Positions 1 to 8,778 of a stretch of DNA of 64,000 nucleotides are shown here, piece by piece. The stretch is taken from contig CBDAPL010000001.1 in the NCBI GenBank assembly GCA_965198495.1, forward strand, positions 2,976,001 through 3,040,000, given 5' to 3'. The stretch's first letter is position 1, and each line of letters begins with the position of its first letter. This DNA comes from RH-AL1 sp965198495 (GTDB lineage Bacteria > Pseudomonadota > Alphaproteobacteria > Rhizobiales > Beijerinckiaceae). The notes below the pieces were generated by a model. The model made no database searches, was not told the origin of the DNA, and saw only the letters and a list, made by a program, of their open reading frames with translations. The translations under genes were made by a program, and so were the position numbers.

Positions 1-714
1 ATCATCCCGCGCCGCGACCTGCCGCGCGGCCTCGACCTCACGCCGGAGGCGACGCGCACGCTCTGCCACAACGTGCTCGACAGGCTGATCGAGCTCCACG
101 CGCTCGATCCCGAGGCGAACGGGCTCGCCGGTCTCGGCAAGGGCGCGGGCTATGTCGGGCGGCAGGTCGAGGGCTGGAGCGGACGCTGGCGGCAGGCGCT
201 GACCGACGATGTCGCGCCGATCCCCGATGTGCTCGCCTGGCTCGCCCGCACCATGCCAGCACGCGAGATCGCCATCCGGCTGATCCACAACGATTTCCGC
301 TTCGACAACGTCGTGCTCGACGCGGAGGATCCGCTGCGGGTGATCGGCGTGCTCGATTGGGAGATGGCGACCCTGGGCGATCCGCTGATGGATCTCGGCG
401 GCGCCCTCGCCTACTGGATCGAGGCCGACGACGAGCCGCACTTCCAGGCCTCGCGCCGGCAGCCGACCAACGCGCCCGGCATGCTGACGCGGGCCGAGGT
501 GATCGCCTACTACGCCGAGAAGACCGGCTTCAGCGTCGAGACGTTCGACTTCTACGAGGTCTTCGGCCTGTTCCGCCTCGCGGTCATCATCCAGCAGATC
601 TATCGCCGCTACGCCCTCAAGCAGACGACCAACCCGCGCTTCGCCGCCTACGGCGAGATGGCCAACACGCTGGGCCGGCGCTGCCAGGCGCTGATCGCCC
701 GATCGGCGCTCTAG
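1..714 (+). CDS. APH-type phosphotransferase, 5' end outside window (ACAD10/11-type kinase partner)
   Basis: The reading frame is open from base 1, so the N-terminus is missing; 237 residues are visible. The Brenner-type kinase motif HNDFRFDN starts at visible residue 96 (catalytic Asp 98) and is followed by the metal-binding DWE, as in aminoglycoside phosphotransferase-fold kinases. This subfamily is the one fused to acyl-CoA dehydrogenase in vertebrate ACAD10/ACAD11 and found as LvaA in bacterial levulinate and 4-hydroxy-acid catabolism, where it phosphorylates the 4-hydroxyl of an acyl-CoA. An ACAD11-like dehydrogenase lies at 7346-8593, which supports that role. The stop is 2 bases before the next gene, so the two are probably translated together. 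The substrate is inferred from context. Confidence 0.85.
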   Translation: MIPRRDLPRGLDLTPEATRTLCHNVLDRLIELHALDPEANGLAGLGKGAGYVGRQVEGWSGRWRQALTDDVAPIPDVLAWLARTMPAREIAIRLIHNDFRFDNVVLDAEDPLRVIGVLDWEMATLGDPLMDLGGALAYWIEADDEPHFQASRRQPTNAPGMLTRAEVIAYYAEKTGFSVETFDFYEVFGLFRLAVIIQQIYRRYALKQTTNPRFAAYGEMANTLGRRCQALIARSAL

Positions 715-716
715 GC

Positions 717-1418
717 ATGGCCGATCTCGTCCTCGTCCGGCACGGGCAGGCAAGCTTCGGCGCGGCGCACTACGACAAGCTCTCCGCGCTGGGCGAGCGG
801 CAATCCGTGCTGCTCGGCCTTTGGCTGAAGCGCTGCGGCATCGTGCCGGACGCGGTCGCCACCGGCACGCCGGAGCGGCAGATCGACACCGCCGCGCTGT
901 GCCTCGCGCAATGCGGCGGGCCGGCACGCTCCACCTGGCTGACGCTCGAGGGATTGGGCGAGTATGACCACGAGAGGGTCGTCGCGCGCTTCCGGCCGGA
1001 CTATGCCGATCCCGTGGCGATGCGCGCCGACCTCGCCACGACCGACAATCCGCGCCGGGCCTTCCACGCCATGTACGTGCAGGCGGTCGCCCGCTGGACC
1101 GGCGGCGCGCACGACGCCGACTACGCGGAGAGCTGGTCGGATTTCAAGGCCCGCGTCATCGGCGGTCTTCGCCAGCTCGCCGCGCTGGAGGATCGGACCG
1201 TCTACGCCTTCACCTCGGGCGGCCCGATCACGGCGATCGTCCAGCACCTGCTCGGCCTGCCCGACGCGCGCGCCTTCGAGATGAACTGGCCGCTCGTCAA
1301 CGCCGGGATGACGCGGCTGCGTTTCAGCGCCGGCACCGGCTCGATGACGCTGGCGACCTTCAACGCGCACCCTTATCTCGACGAGACCGGCGATCCCGAT
1401 CTTGTAACCTTCCGCTAG
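717..1418 (+). CDS. Histidine phosphatase family protein
   Basis: A 233-residue protein of the phosphoglycerate-mutase-like superfamily. The phospho-accepting RHG motif is at residues 8-10 and a second conserved region (SGGPITA) lies in the last third. The chosen ATG at 717 sits 2 bases after the upstream stop and puts RHG at its usual distance from the N-terminus; the same frame is open further upstream but that part overlaps the kinase gene. Members remove phosphate from small molecules or proteins. Between a putative acyl-CoA kinase and an SDR, it may act on a phosphorylated acyl intermediate, but that is only context. Confidence 0.85.
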   Translation: MADLVLVRHGQASFGAAHYDKLSALGERQSVLLGLWLKRCGIVPDAVATGTPERQIDTAALCLAQCGGPARSTWLTLEGLGEYDHERVVARFRPDYADPVAMRADLATTDNPRRAFHAMYVQAVARWTGGAHDADYAESWSDFKARVIGGLRQLAALEDRTVYAFTSGGPITAIVQHLLGLPDARAFEMNWPLVNAGMTRLRFSAGTGSMTLATFNAHPYLDETGDPDLVTFR

Positions 1419-1428
1419 GAGGCTTCCG

Positions 1429-2217
1429 ATGTCCGCTCCGCTCGCCCCTCGCCTCGCCGGCAAGAAGGCCTTCGTCACCGGCGCCGGACGCGGCCTGGGC
1501 GAGGCGATCGCCCGCATGCTCGCCTTGCAGGGCGCCAAGGTCACCCTCACCGACGTCGACGAGGCGGCCGTGTTCGCCGTCGCCCGCTCGATCGAGGAGC
1601 GGCATGGCCCCGGCACCGCCTGGGCCGACGTGCACGACGTCCGCGACGAAGAGCGATGGAGCGACAGCCTGGCGAAGGCCGCGCGGACGATGGGCGGCCT
1701 GTCGATCCTCGTCAACAACGCCGGCGTCGGCACGCAGGGCCGCGTCGAGGAGGTCGCCCTGGAGGACTGGCACAACATTATGGCGATCAACGTCGACAGC
1801 GTCTTCCTCGGCTGCAAGCACGCCCTGCCCTACCTGCGCGACAGCCAGCCGGCGTCGATCGTCAACATCTCGTCGATCGCCGCCATCGTCGCCGACGGGC
1901 AATATGCCGCCTACAACACTTCGAAAGCGGCGGTCATGATGCTCACCAAGTCGGTGGCGCTCGATTGCGCCCGCGCCGGCGTCGACGTGCGCTGCAACTC
2001 GGTGCACCCGGGCTTCATCCGCACGGCGATCATCGAGCGCTATTTCGAGAAGCACGGCGAGGCGGAGGCGACCCGCAAGCTGACCAAGTCGATCCCGATG
2101 AAGCGGCTCGGCCAGCCCGACGACGTGGCGCACGCGGTGGTCTACCTTGCCAGCGACGAGAGCCGCTTCGTCACCGCCAGCGAATTGAAGGTCGACGGCG
2201 GAACCGCCGCGGCGTGA
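1429..2217 (+). CDS. SDR family NAD(P)-dependent oxidoreductase
   Basis: A 262-residue classical short-chain dehydrogenase. The nucleotide-binding TGAGRGLG spans residues 17-24, NNAG is at 96-99, and the catalytic Ser149, Tyr162 and Lys166 are present. An acidic residue after the second strand (TDVDE, residues 41-45) favours NAD over NADP. It starts 11 bases after the phosphatase gene with an AGGAGG-like ribosome site. In this acyl-CoA block a role as a 3-hydroxyacyl-CoA or alcohol dehydrogenase is likely, but the substrate cannot be read from the sequence. Confidence 0.9.
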   Translation: MSAPLAPRLAGKKAFVTGAGRGLGEAIARMLALQGAKVTLTDVDEAAVFAVARSIEERHGPGTAWADVHDVRDEERWSDSLAKAARTMGGLSILVNNAGVGTQGRVEEVALEDWHNIMAINVDSVFLGCKHALPYLRDSQPASIVNISSIAAIVADGQYAAYNTSKAAVMMLTKSVALDCARAGVDVRCNSVHPGFIRTAIIERYFEKHGEAEATRKLTKSIPMKRLGQPDDVAHAVVYLASDESRFVTASELKVDGGTAAA

Positions 2218-2355
2218 CGACGAAGGAATTGATCTGATGAGTTCGGAACGCGTTTTTTGGCGCCTGAAGCGCCGGCTGATCGGCGAGATCGCCATCGTCT
2301 GGCCGCTTGCCGCTTCAAGTCGATCACGAGGCGGCAAATTTGTGAGGACGCGCGC

Positions 2356-2820
2356 ATGACGAAGGCAATCTGGTTTGCAGAGCCACCCGAGAAGCTGAGC
2401 GTGATCTCGTCGGGCGACACGCTCGTGCACCATCTCGGCATCGAGTTCCTGGAGTCGGGACCGGATTACCTGCAAGGGCGGATGCCGGTCGACAAGCGCA
2501 CCCATCAGCCGTTCGGCCTGCTGCACGGCGGCGCCTCCGTGGTGCTCGCCGAAACGCTGGCGTCGATCGGCTCGGCCGCCGTCGTCGACCTGCGCAAGAA
2601 TCTCTGCGTCGGTCTCGAGATCAACGCCAACCATCTGCGCGGCGTGAAATCCGGCTGGGTGACCGGCACGGCGCGGCCGCTCCATCTCGGCCGCACCACC
2701 CACGTCTGGGACATCCGCATCGTCGACGAGGCCGACAAATTGGTCTGCGTCTCGCGCTGCACCATCGCGATCATCGACAATCCGGCGCGTGCCGCCAAGC
2801 CGAACGAGGCGGTCGCATGA
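2356..2820 (+). CDS. PaaI-type hotdog acyl-CoA thioesterase
   Basis: A 154-residue single hotdog-fold protein. The segment LLHGGASVVLAE is the family hallmark around the catalytic acidic residue and the helix that closes on the CoA ester. The ATG at 2356 gives the usual family length; the frame is open further upstream but without family similarity. Its stop overlaps the next start (ATGA at 2817-2820), indicating translational coupling to the flavoprotein downstream. Such enzymes release free acid and CoA from aromatic or medium-chain acyl-CoA and often relieve CoA trapping in catabolic clusters. Confidence 0.85.
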   Translation: MTKAIWFAEPPEKLSVISSGDTLVHHLGIEFLESGPDYLQGRMPVDKRTHQPFGLLHGGASVVLAETLASIGSAAVVDLRKNLCVGLEINANHLRGVKSGWVTGTARPLHLGRTTHVWDIRIVDEADKLVCVSRCTIAIIDNPARAAKPNEAVA

Positions 2821-3794
2821 GCATACCCGCCCAACTCGCCGACAAGCTCGCGATCCCGGCCATCGCCGCGCCGATGTTCCTGGTTTCGGGACCCGATCTG
2901 GTGGTCGAGACCTGCCGGTCCGGCATCGCCGGCACCTTCCCGGCGCTGAACCAGCGCAGCACCGATGGCTTCTCCGACTGGTGCGAGGCCATCGAACAGC
3001 GGCTGCACAACGCCGAGAACCCGGCGCCCTACGGCGTCAACCTCATCGTCCACAAGACCAACCCGCGCGTCGCCGCCGATCTCGAGATCTGCGTCAAGCG
3101 CAAGGTGCCGATCGTCATCACCTCGCTGGGCGCCGTGCCGGACGTGGTGCAGGCGATCCACAGCTACGGTGGTTTGGTGTTTCACGACGTGATCAACCGC
3201 CGCCATGCCGAGAAGGCCGCGCAGGCCGGCGTCGACGGCATCATTGCCGTGGCGGCGGGCGCCGGCGGCCATGCCGGCTCGATGAGCCCCTTCGCGCTGC
3301 TGCCGGAGATCCGCAAGGTGTTCGACGGCTGCCTCATCCTGTCGGGCGTGATGAACACCGGCCGCGACATCGCCGCCGCGCGCATGATGGGCGCGGACCT
3401 CGCCTATCTCGGCACCCGCTTCATCTCGACGAAGGAGAGCATGGCGAGCGAGGACCAGAAGCAGATGCAGGTCGAGGCCAAGGCCGGCGATATCGTCTAC
3501 ACGCCCAACGTCAGCGGCATCTGGGCGAACTTCATGCGCCAGAGCATCGAGGCGGCCGGTTTCGATCCAGACAATCTGCCGCCGCACGAGGGCATGAACA
3601 TGGCCAACGAGGCGCGCGCCTGGAAGAACATCTGGTCGGCCGGCCAGGGCGTCGTCGGCATCGACGACGTGCCGGCGGCGGCCGAGCTCTGCCACCGCCT
3701 CATCATGGAATATCGCGAGGCGATCGCCGGCCTCGCCGCCGACCCGTTCGCCCGTCATACGCCCGCCGCGCCGCACCAGACGATGAAAGCCTGA
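2817..3794 (+). CDS. Nitronate monooxygenase-like FMN flavoprotein
   Basis: A 325-residue TIM-barrel flavoprotein of the NMO/2-nitropropane dioxygenase family. It shows the N-terminal APMFLVSGP strand, the VAAGAGGHAG phosphate-binding glycine segment and the GTRFI strand typical of FMN-binding members. Members oxidise nitronates or act as NADH:quinone reductases, and many in lipid-catabolic clusters have no proven substrate. It overlaps the thioesterase stop by four bases and ends one base before the next gene, so it is inside one operon. Confidence 0.85.
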   Translation: MSIPAQLADKLAIPAIAAPMFLVSGPDLVVETCRSGIAGTFPALNQRSTDGFSDWCEAIEQRLHNAENPAPYGVNLIVHKTNPRVAADLEICVKRKVPIVITSLGAVPDVVQAIHSYGGLVFHDVINRRHAEKAAQAGVDGIIAVAAGAGGHAGSMSPFALLPEIRKVFDGCLILSGVMNTGRDIAAARMMGADLAYLGTRFISTKESMASEDQKQMQVEAKAGDIVYTPNVSGIWANFMRQSIEAAGFDPDNLPPHEGMNMANEARAWKNIWSAGQGVVGIDDVPAAAELCHRLIMEYREAIAGLAADPFARHTPAAPHQTMKA

Positions 3795-3795
3795 C

Positions 3796-5634
3796 ATGTC
3801 CTCGCTGCTGCTGTCGCGCGCCGATCTCGAGTTCCTGCTCTACGACTGGCTGAAGGTCGACGCGCTCAATGAGCGCGAGCGCTACGCCGATCATTCGCGC
3901 GAGACCTTTGATGCCGCGCTCGACCTCTGCGAAGCTTTGGCGACCGACCATTTCGCGCCACACAATAAGAAGGCCGACGCCAACGAGCCACGCTACGAGA
4001 ACGGCCGCGTGGTGATGATCCCGGACGTCGGCGCGGCGCTCAAGCTATTCGGCGAGGCCGGGCTCTTCGCCGCGCACGCGGATTACGAGATCGGCGGCAT
4101 GCAGCTGCCGGCGACGGTGCATGCGGCCTGCTTCGCCTTCTTCAAGGCGGCCAACACCGGCACCGCCGCCTACGCCATGCTGACGACCGCCGCCGCCAAC
4201 CTGCTGAGCAAGCACGGCACGCCAGACCAGGTGCGCCGCTTCGTCGAGCCGATGATGGCCGGCCGCTTCTTTGGCACCATGTGCCTCTCCGAGCCGCAGG
4301 CCGGCTCCTCGCTCGCCGACATCACCATGCGCGCCGAACCGCGCGAGGACGGCAGCTATCGCCTCTTCGGCAGCAAGATGTGGATCTCCGGCGGCGACCA
4401 GGAGATGAGCGAAAACATCGTCCACATGGTGCTGGCCAAGGTGCCGGGCGGCGGCCCCGGCGTGCGCGGCATCTCGCTGTTCGTCGTGCCGAAATATCTC
4501 GTCGAGGCGGATGGCTCGATCGGCGCGCGCAACGACATCGTCCTCGCCGGCCTCAATCACAAGATGGGCTATCGCGGCACGACGAATACGCTGCTCAACT
4601 TCGGCGAAGGCGGCCATAGGCCGGGCGGCGCGGCCGGCGCGGTCGGCTGGCTTGTCGGCACGCCGCACCAGGGCCTGCCGGCGATGTTCCACATGATGAA
4701 CGAGGCGCGCATCGGCGTCGGCCTCGGCGCGACCGCGCTCGGCTATACCGGCTACCTGCATTCGCTCGCCTACGCCAAGGACCGGCCGCAGGGCCGGCCG
4801 ATCGGCAACAAGGACGCCAAGGCCAGACAGATCCGCATCATCGAGCATCCCGACGTGCGCCGCATGCTGCTCGCGCAGAAGGCCTACGTGGAAGGCGCGC
4901 TGGCCTTCGCCCTCTATTGCTCGCGCCTCGTCGACGAGGAGCGGACCGCGAACGACGAGACGACGCGCAGGCAATCGCTCGCGCTGCTCGACCTGCTGAC
5001 GCCGATCGCCAAGAGCTGGCCCTCGCAATATTGTCTGGAAGCCAACAGCCTGGCGATCCAGATCCACGGCGGCTACGGGTATACGCGCGACTACAATGTC
5101 GAGCAGTTCTACCGCGACAACCGCCTCAACGCGATCCACGAGGGCACGCACGGCATCCAGGCGCTCGACCTGCTCGGGCGCAAGGTGACGCAGAATGGCG
5201 GCGAGGGACTCGAACTGCTGCGCAAGCGCGTTACCGATACGATCGCGGCGGCGAGATCGAGCGGCGACGCCGACATCGCCGGCTTCGGCGGCAAGCTCGG
5301 CGAAGCGCTCGACGCGATCGAGGACGTCACCAAGGTGCTCTACGGCGCCGGCGACGCGATGCTCACGCTGGCCAACGCCAGCCTCTACCTCGAAGCCTTC
5401 GGCCACATGGCGATGGCCTGGATCTGGCTCGAGCAGGGGCTTGTCGTCAAGGACCTGGCCGCGCAGGGCCGAGCGGGCGCTTTCTACGACGGCAAGCGGC
5501 AGGCCTGCCGCTACTTCTTCGTTTGGGAACTGCCGACGATCTACCCGAAGCTCGACGACCGCAACGCTCGACATGGCAGGCTGGTTCTGACGGCTCGCTT
5601 CAGCGCGATAATGAGGATCCAAAGCACCAGATAG
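3796..5634 (+). CDS. Long acyl-CoA dehydrogenase (DmdC/FadE-like) with a frameshifted C-terminal tail
   Basis: A 612-residue flavoprotein of the long acyl-CoA dehydrogenase type: short N-terminal domain, FAD-binding middle (CLSEPQAGSS, MWISGGDQE), catalytic region IHEGTHGIQ, and the PF12806-like C-terminal domain. It makes trans-2-enoyl-CoA and passes electrons to ETF. Family members end in TTLDM-x-x-x-WF. Here bases 5564-5590 encode TLDMAGWF and a stop, but in another frame: a two-base loss near 5562 (CGCACGACG to CGCAACG) puts the gene out of frame, so the last 20 or so residues are foreign. The bulk of the enzyme is intact and probably active. A second partial copy of the ancestral C-terminal codons lies at 5777-5805. 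Confidence 0.85.
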   Translation: MSSLLLSRADLEFLLYDWLKVDALNERERYADHSRETFDAALDLCEALATDHFAPHNKKADANEPRYENGRVVMIPDVGAALKLFGEAGLFAAHADYEIGGMQLPATVHAACFAFFKAANTGTAAYAMLTTAAANLLSKHGTPDQVRRFVEPMMAGRFFGTMCLSEPQAGSSLADITMRAEPREDGSYRLFGSKMWISGGDQEMSENIVHMVLAKVPGGGPGVRGISLFVVPKYLVEADGSIGARNDIVLAGLNHKMGYRGTTNTLLNFGEGGHRPGGAAGAVGWLVGTPHQGLPAMFHMMNEARIGVGLGATALGYTGYLHSLAYAKDRPQGRPIGNKDAKARQIRIIEHPDVRRMLLAQKAYVEGALAFALYCSRLVDEERTANDETTRRQSLALLDLLTPIAKSWPSQYCLEANSLAIQIHGGYGYTRDYNVEQFYRDNRLNAIHEGTHGIQALDLLGRKVTQNGGEGLELLRKRVTDTIAAARSSGDADIAGFGGKLGEALDAIEDVTKVLYGAGDAMLTLANASLYLEAFGHMAMAWIWLEQGLVVKDLAAQGRAGAFYDGKRQACRYFFVWELPTIYPKLDDRNARHGRLVLTARFSAIMRIQSTR

Positions 5635-5830
5635 AGGACCGACACGGCTCGGCCGGGGGGAGCGATCGAAACCTCGATCCGCCAAACGGGCGCAACGGCA
5701 GGATCGGGAGGAAGAAATGTCACGAAGCGCCTCGCGACGTACGGCGCGTCGTGCGCAAGCCAATGATCGACCCACGACGCTCGACATGGCGGAAGGCTGG
5801 TTCTGAGAAACGTCGGCCGCGGCGTGCCGC

Positions 5831-6459
5831 TCAGGATCTTTGGTCGAAGATCCCCGTGCCGCGCGGCGGACGCTTGCGGACGTAGACGGCTTCACCTCTT
5901 GTCGATGGACGCGACCAAGGCGACGATCGCCGGACTTGCTCCGCCATCGCCTTGAACCGTCAATGAAACCCAACACGAGCGCCGCGTCGCGGATCTCGGC
6001 GGTGAAATCAGCGTGCAGCGGACGCTTGCGGACGTAGACGGTCTTGTCGATGGACGCGACCAAGGCGCCCGCCGCGTCGCGGATCTCGGCGGTGAAATCC
6101 TGCAGGACCTTGCCGCCCGACGCCGCCTTCTGGCGAACGTCGTCGATCGTCGCCTCGTCCAGCCGAAGGATGGCGGTGACGATTCCGCGCCCCGGCGAGC
6201 GGAACTGGATGCTGGCGGCCTGGTCCCAGATGATGAACTCGCGTCCGAGCGCGTTGGCCAGCATGAGCGCGTAGAAGGGATCCGTCATCGCGAACAGGCT
6301 GCCGCCGAAATGCGCGCCGCTCGGTGTCCTGTTGTAGCGTGTCGGCCGCAGCGTCACTTCCACCTCGCGGAAGTCGGCCGACGCGCGCTTGACCGCGATC
6401 CCCGAGAAGAGGAAGGGCGGCCAGTAGTTGATCCAGCGCCGATAGCGCGACGGGTTCAT
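5831..6459 (-). pseudogene. DUF4442/hotdog thioesterase with remodelled 3' end
   Basis: From ATG 6459 the first 150 or so codons give a clean hotdog thioesterase of the DUF4442 type (HFGGSLFAMTDPFYA, FRSPGRGIV). The ancestral ending can be recognised: reading through the outer repeat copy gives VYVRKRPPRGTGIFDQRS and a stop at 5831-5833, but an inserted duplication at about 5905-6030 shifts the frame. As it stands the open frame misses that stop and runs on to 4045, antisense to the dehydrogenase gene. The catalytic domain is complete, so the product could still work with an aberrant tail. I mark it as disrupted because no sensible stop exists in frame. Confidence 0.6.
5866..6099. repeat. Imperfect tandem partial duplication inside a thioesterase 3' end
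   Basis: Two duplicated blocks are visible. About 50-57 bases at 5866-5922 recur at 6018-6067 with a small indel, and 29 bases at 5981-6009 recur exactly at 6071-6099. Both correspond to the last codons of the minus-strand hotdog thioesterase (peptides DFTAEIRDAA and VYVRKR each appear twice). The duplication removed the gene from its ancestral stop frame. A comparable short copy of acyl-CoA dehydrogenase C-terminal codons lies 200 bases away (5564-5590 and 5777-5805). Confidence 0.85.
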
Positions 6460-6466
6460 GCCGGCA

Positions 6467-7249
6467 TCAGCCGAGCACGCCGCCGGTGATCGTGACGCCG
6501 CCGTCGACGACGATGGTTTGTCCCGTCATGTAACGGCCAGCGGCGGAGGCGATATAGACGGCGGCGCCGGCGATGTCGTCCGGGTCGCCGATGCGGCGCA
6601 GCGGGGTCCCCTGCTCCACCGCTTTCGCCATCTTCGGGTCCTCCCACAAGGCGCGGGCGAAGTCGGTCTTGATGAGGCCGGGCGCGATGCAGTTGACGCG
6701 GATGTTGTGCTCGCCCCATTCGACGGCGAGGTTGCGCGCGAGCTGCATGTCCGCCGCCTTGGAGACGTTGTAGGCGCCGATCACCGGCGAGCCCTTGATG
6801 CCGCCGATCGACGAGACGATGATGATCGATCCGTCCTTGCGCGCGATCATCCCGGGCGCCACCAGCTGCGCCAGCCAGTGGTTGGCGATGATGTTGTTGT
6901 CGAGGATCTTGCGGAACTGCTCGTCCGAAATGCCGGCCATCGGCCCGTAATAGGGGTTCGACGCCGCGTTGCAGACGAGGATGTCGACGGGCCCGAGTTT
7001 CGCGCCGGTCTCGGCGATCAGCCGCTCGAGGTCCGACTTGGAGGAGATGCTCGCGGCGATGGCGACCGCATGGCCCGCGCCGTGCGCGGCCTCGATCTCC
7101 GCGACGACGGCCTGGCACGCCTCGATCTTGCGCGAGGAGACCACCACGCGCGCGCCCTGCTCGGCGAAGCGCAGCGCGATGGCCCTGCCGATGCCGCGCG
7201 AGGAGCCGGTCACGACGGCGACCTTCCCGGTCAGATCGAAGAGGGACAA
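6467..7249 (-). CDS. SDR family oxidoreductase
   Basis: A 260-residue classical short-chain dehydrogenase: TGSSRGIG at residues 14-21, a CNAAS segment in place of NNAG, the YNVSK catalytic pair and a C-terminal GGxxxTG segment. SRK after the second strand suggests NADP preference. It lies between the disrupted thioesterase (8 bases away) and the ACAD11-like dehydrogenase on the same strand, so the three probably form a minus-strand operon. It resembles SDRs annotated as 3-oxoacyl-ACP or glucose dehydrogenases, but the actual substrate is unknown. Confidence 0.88.
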   Translation of the reverse strand: MSLFDLTGKVAVVTGSSRGIGRAIALRFAEQGARVVVSSRKIEACQAVVAEIEAAHGAGHAVAIAASISSKSDLERLIAETGAKLGPVDILVCNAASNPYYGPMAGISDEQFRKILDNNIIANHWLAQLVAPGMIARKDGSIIIVSSIGGIKGSPVIGAYNVSKAADMQLARNLAVEWGEHNIRVNCIAPGLIKTDFARALWEDPKMAKAVEQGTPLRRIGDPDDIAGAAVYIASAAGRYMTGQTIVVDGGVTITGGVLG

Positions 7250-7345
7250 GGTTCATCTCCAAACTATATGGATCCAAGCGCGGCCGACCCGGTAGCTTCA
7301 TGTCGAGAGCGCCATCGGCGCGTCTCGGACCATGAGCGGCCGTCG

Positions 7346-8593
7346 CTACTCCGCCGCCCGCGCGTTGGTGTAGCGCTTCAGCTCCATGCGCGCGATGGTG
7401 CGGTTGTGGACCTCGTCCGGACCGTCGGCAAGACGCAGCGTGCGGACGTGCGCGTAGCCGCGGGCGAGATCGAAGTCGTCGCAGACGCCGCCGCCGCCGT
7501 GCGCCTGGATGGCGTCGTCGAGGATGCGCAACGCGACGCGCGGCGCCGCCACCTTGATCATCGCGATCTCCAGCCGCCCGACCTTGGCACCCGCCTTGTC
7601 CATCACGTCGGCGGCCTTGAGGCACAAGAGCCGCGTCATCTCAATGTCGATGCGGGCGCGGGCGAGCCGCTCCTCCCATACCGAATGATCGGCGATGCGC
7701 TTGCCGAAGGCGACGCGCGAGACGAGCCGCCGCGACATTGCCTCGAGCGCCGCCTCGGCGACGCCGATCGTGCGCATGCAATGATGGATGCGCCCCGGCC
7801 CGAGCCGGCCCTGCGCGATCTCGAAGCCCCTGCCCTCGCCGAGGATCAGGCTCTCGACCGGCACCCGCACCCCCTGAAGCAGCACCTCGCAATGGCCGTG
7901 CGGCGCGTCGTCGTAGCCGAACACGGGGAGGTGGCGCAGGATCTCGACGCCGGGCGTGTCGAGTGGCACGAGGATCTGCGACTGCTGCTTGTGCGACTCG
8001 GCGCCGGGATCGGTCTTGCCCATGACGATGGCGATCTTGCAGCGCGGGTCGCCGACGCCGGACGACCACCATTTGCGGCCGTCGATCACGTAATGGTCGC
8101 CGTCGCGGCGGATCGACGTCTCGATGTTGGTGGCGTCGGAGGAGGCGACGTCGCGTTCGGTCATCAGGAAGGCGGAGCGGATCTCGCCGGCCAGCAGCGG
8201 CTTCAGCCAGCGGTCCTTCTGCGCCGCGCTGCCGTAGCGGTGCAGCACTTCCATGTTGCCGGTGTCGGGCGCCGAGCAGTTGAACACCTCCGAGGCCCAG
8301 CCGACGCGGCCCATCTCCTCCGCGCAGAGCGCGTAATCGAGGTTGCTGAGCCCGGCGCCGTGATACGCGTCGGTATCGTGCTCGGGCGTCGGCGGCAGCG
8401 CCATGTTCCACAGGCCGGCGGCCTTGGCTTTGCCCTTCAGCGTCTCGATGATCTTGGGGTTCTGCCAGCGGTTCGCGCCGAAGCCGGCCATCTCGGCGGC
8501 GTAGGTCGGCACCGCCGGGTAGACCTCGGCGTCCATGAAGGCGCGGACCCGGCCCTGCCAGTGGCGCTGCGAGTCCGAAAGCGAGAAATCCAT
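7346..8593 (-). CDS. ACAD11-like acyl-CoA dehydrogenase
   Basis: A 415-residue dehydrogenase starting at ATG 8593 (MDFSLSD). The frame is open further upstream, but this start matches the family N-terminus. Stretches such as SSDATNIE, KWWSSG, LGPGRIHHCMR, AHGGGGV and LADGPDEVH are hallmarks of the ACAD10/ACAD11 group, which processes 4-phosphohydroxy acyl-CoA to an enoyl-CoA in 4-hydroxy-acid breakdown. With the separate APH-fold kinase at the left edge, it looks like the unfused bacterial form of the human two-domain enzyme. The gene diverges from the acyl-CoA dehydrogenase at 8809, and the 215-base space between them holds a promoter and a palindrome. Confidence 0.88.
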   Translation of the reverse strand: MDFSLSDSQRHWQGRVRAFMDAEVYPAVPTYAAEMAGFGANRWQNPKIIETLKGKAKAAGLWNMALPPTPEHDTDAYHGAGLSNLDYALCAEEMGRVGWASEVFNCSAPDTGNMEVLHRYGSAAQKDRWLKPLLAGEIRSAFLMTERDVASSDATNIETSIRRDGDHYVIDGRKWWSSGVGDPRCKIAIVMGKTDPGAESHKQQSQILVPLDTPGVEILRHLPVFGYDDAPHGHCEVLLQGVRVPVESLILGEGRGFEIAQGRLGPGRIHHCMRTIGVAEAALEAMSRRLVSRVAFGKRIADHSVWEERLARARIDIEMTRLLCLKAADVMDKAGAKVGRLEIAMIKVAAPRVALRILDDAIQAHGGGGVCDDFDLARGYAHVRTLRLADGPDEVHNRTIARMELKRYTNARAAE

Positions 8594-8649
8594 CGTGTCT
8601 GTCCTTGGCCGATCGCTCGTCCCGCGGGCGTGGCTTGAGGGATACCGTT

Positions 8650-8659
8650 TGTTCGAACA
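8650..8659. promoter_or_regulatory. Perfect palindrome TGTTCGAACA in a divergent promoter region
   Basis: A 10-base perfect palindrome lies 57 bases upstream of the minus-strand ACAD11-like gene and 91 bases upstream of the plus-strand promoter. Its place between divergent dehydrogenase genes fits a regulator site; TetR-type regulators such as PsrA use palindromes of this general kind. No regulator is assigned. Confidence 0.3.
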
Positions 8660-8749
8660 TCGCAGATAGGAGTTGGCGCTCGCGCACCAGCCCCGTCGAA
8701 AGAGGGAGAGTACGCTCCCGGTTCGACCGCTCCGCACCGACCGCGATCG

Positions 8750-8778
8750 TTGAGTTCGCGAAGCGTACCTTCTATATG
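8750..8778 (+). promoter_or_regulatory. Sigma70-like promoter for the dehydrogenase at 8809
   Basis: TTGAGT at 8750-8755 and TATATG at 8773-8778 are separated by exactly 17 bases. Transcription would start near 8785, so the upstream in-frame ATG at 8776 would lie inside the -10 element. This favours the ATG at 8809, which has GGAAG a few bases ahead. Confidence 0.45.

Noticed and set aside
5541..5723. A 60-codon minus-strand frame with one hydrophobic stretch (VLYLVLWILIIAL)
   Set aside because: It overlaps the end of the dehydrogenase gene, and the region is a duplication scar. One membrane-like helix is too little to call a gene.
4045..6459. An 804-codon minus-strand frame
   Set aside because: Only the first 150 or so codons resemble a protein family (hotdog thioesterase). 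The rest is antisense to an intact dehydrogenase and arises because a duplication removed the stop.
7641..8687. Long arginine-rich frames antisense to or offset from dehydrogenase genes, here and in many other places
   Set aside because: They mirror high-GC third codon positions of the real genes, have unnatural composition (Arg/Ala/Pro-rich) and no family motif.
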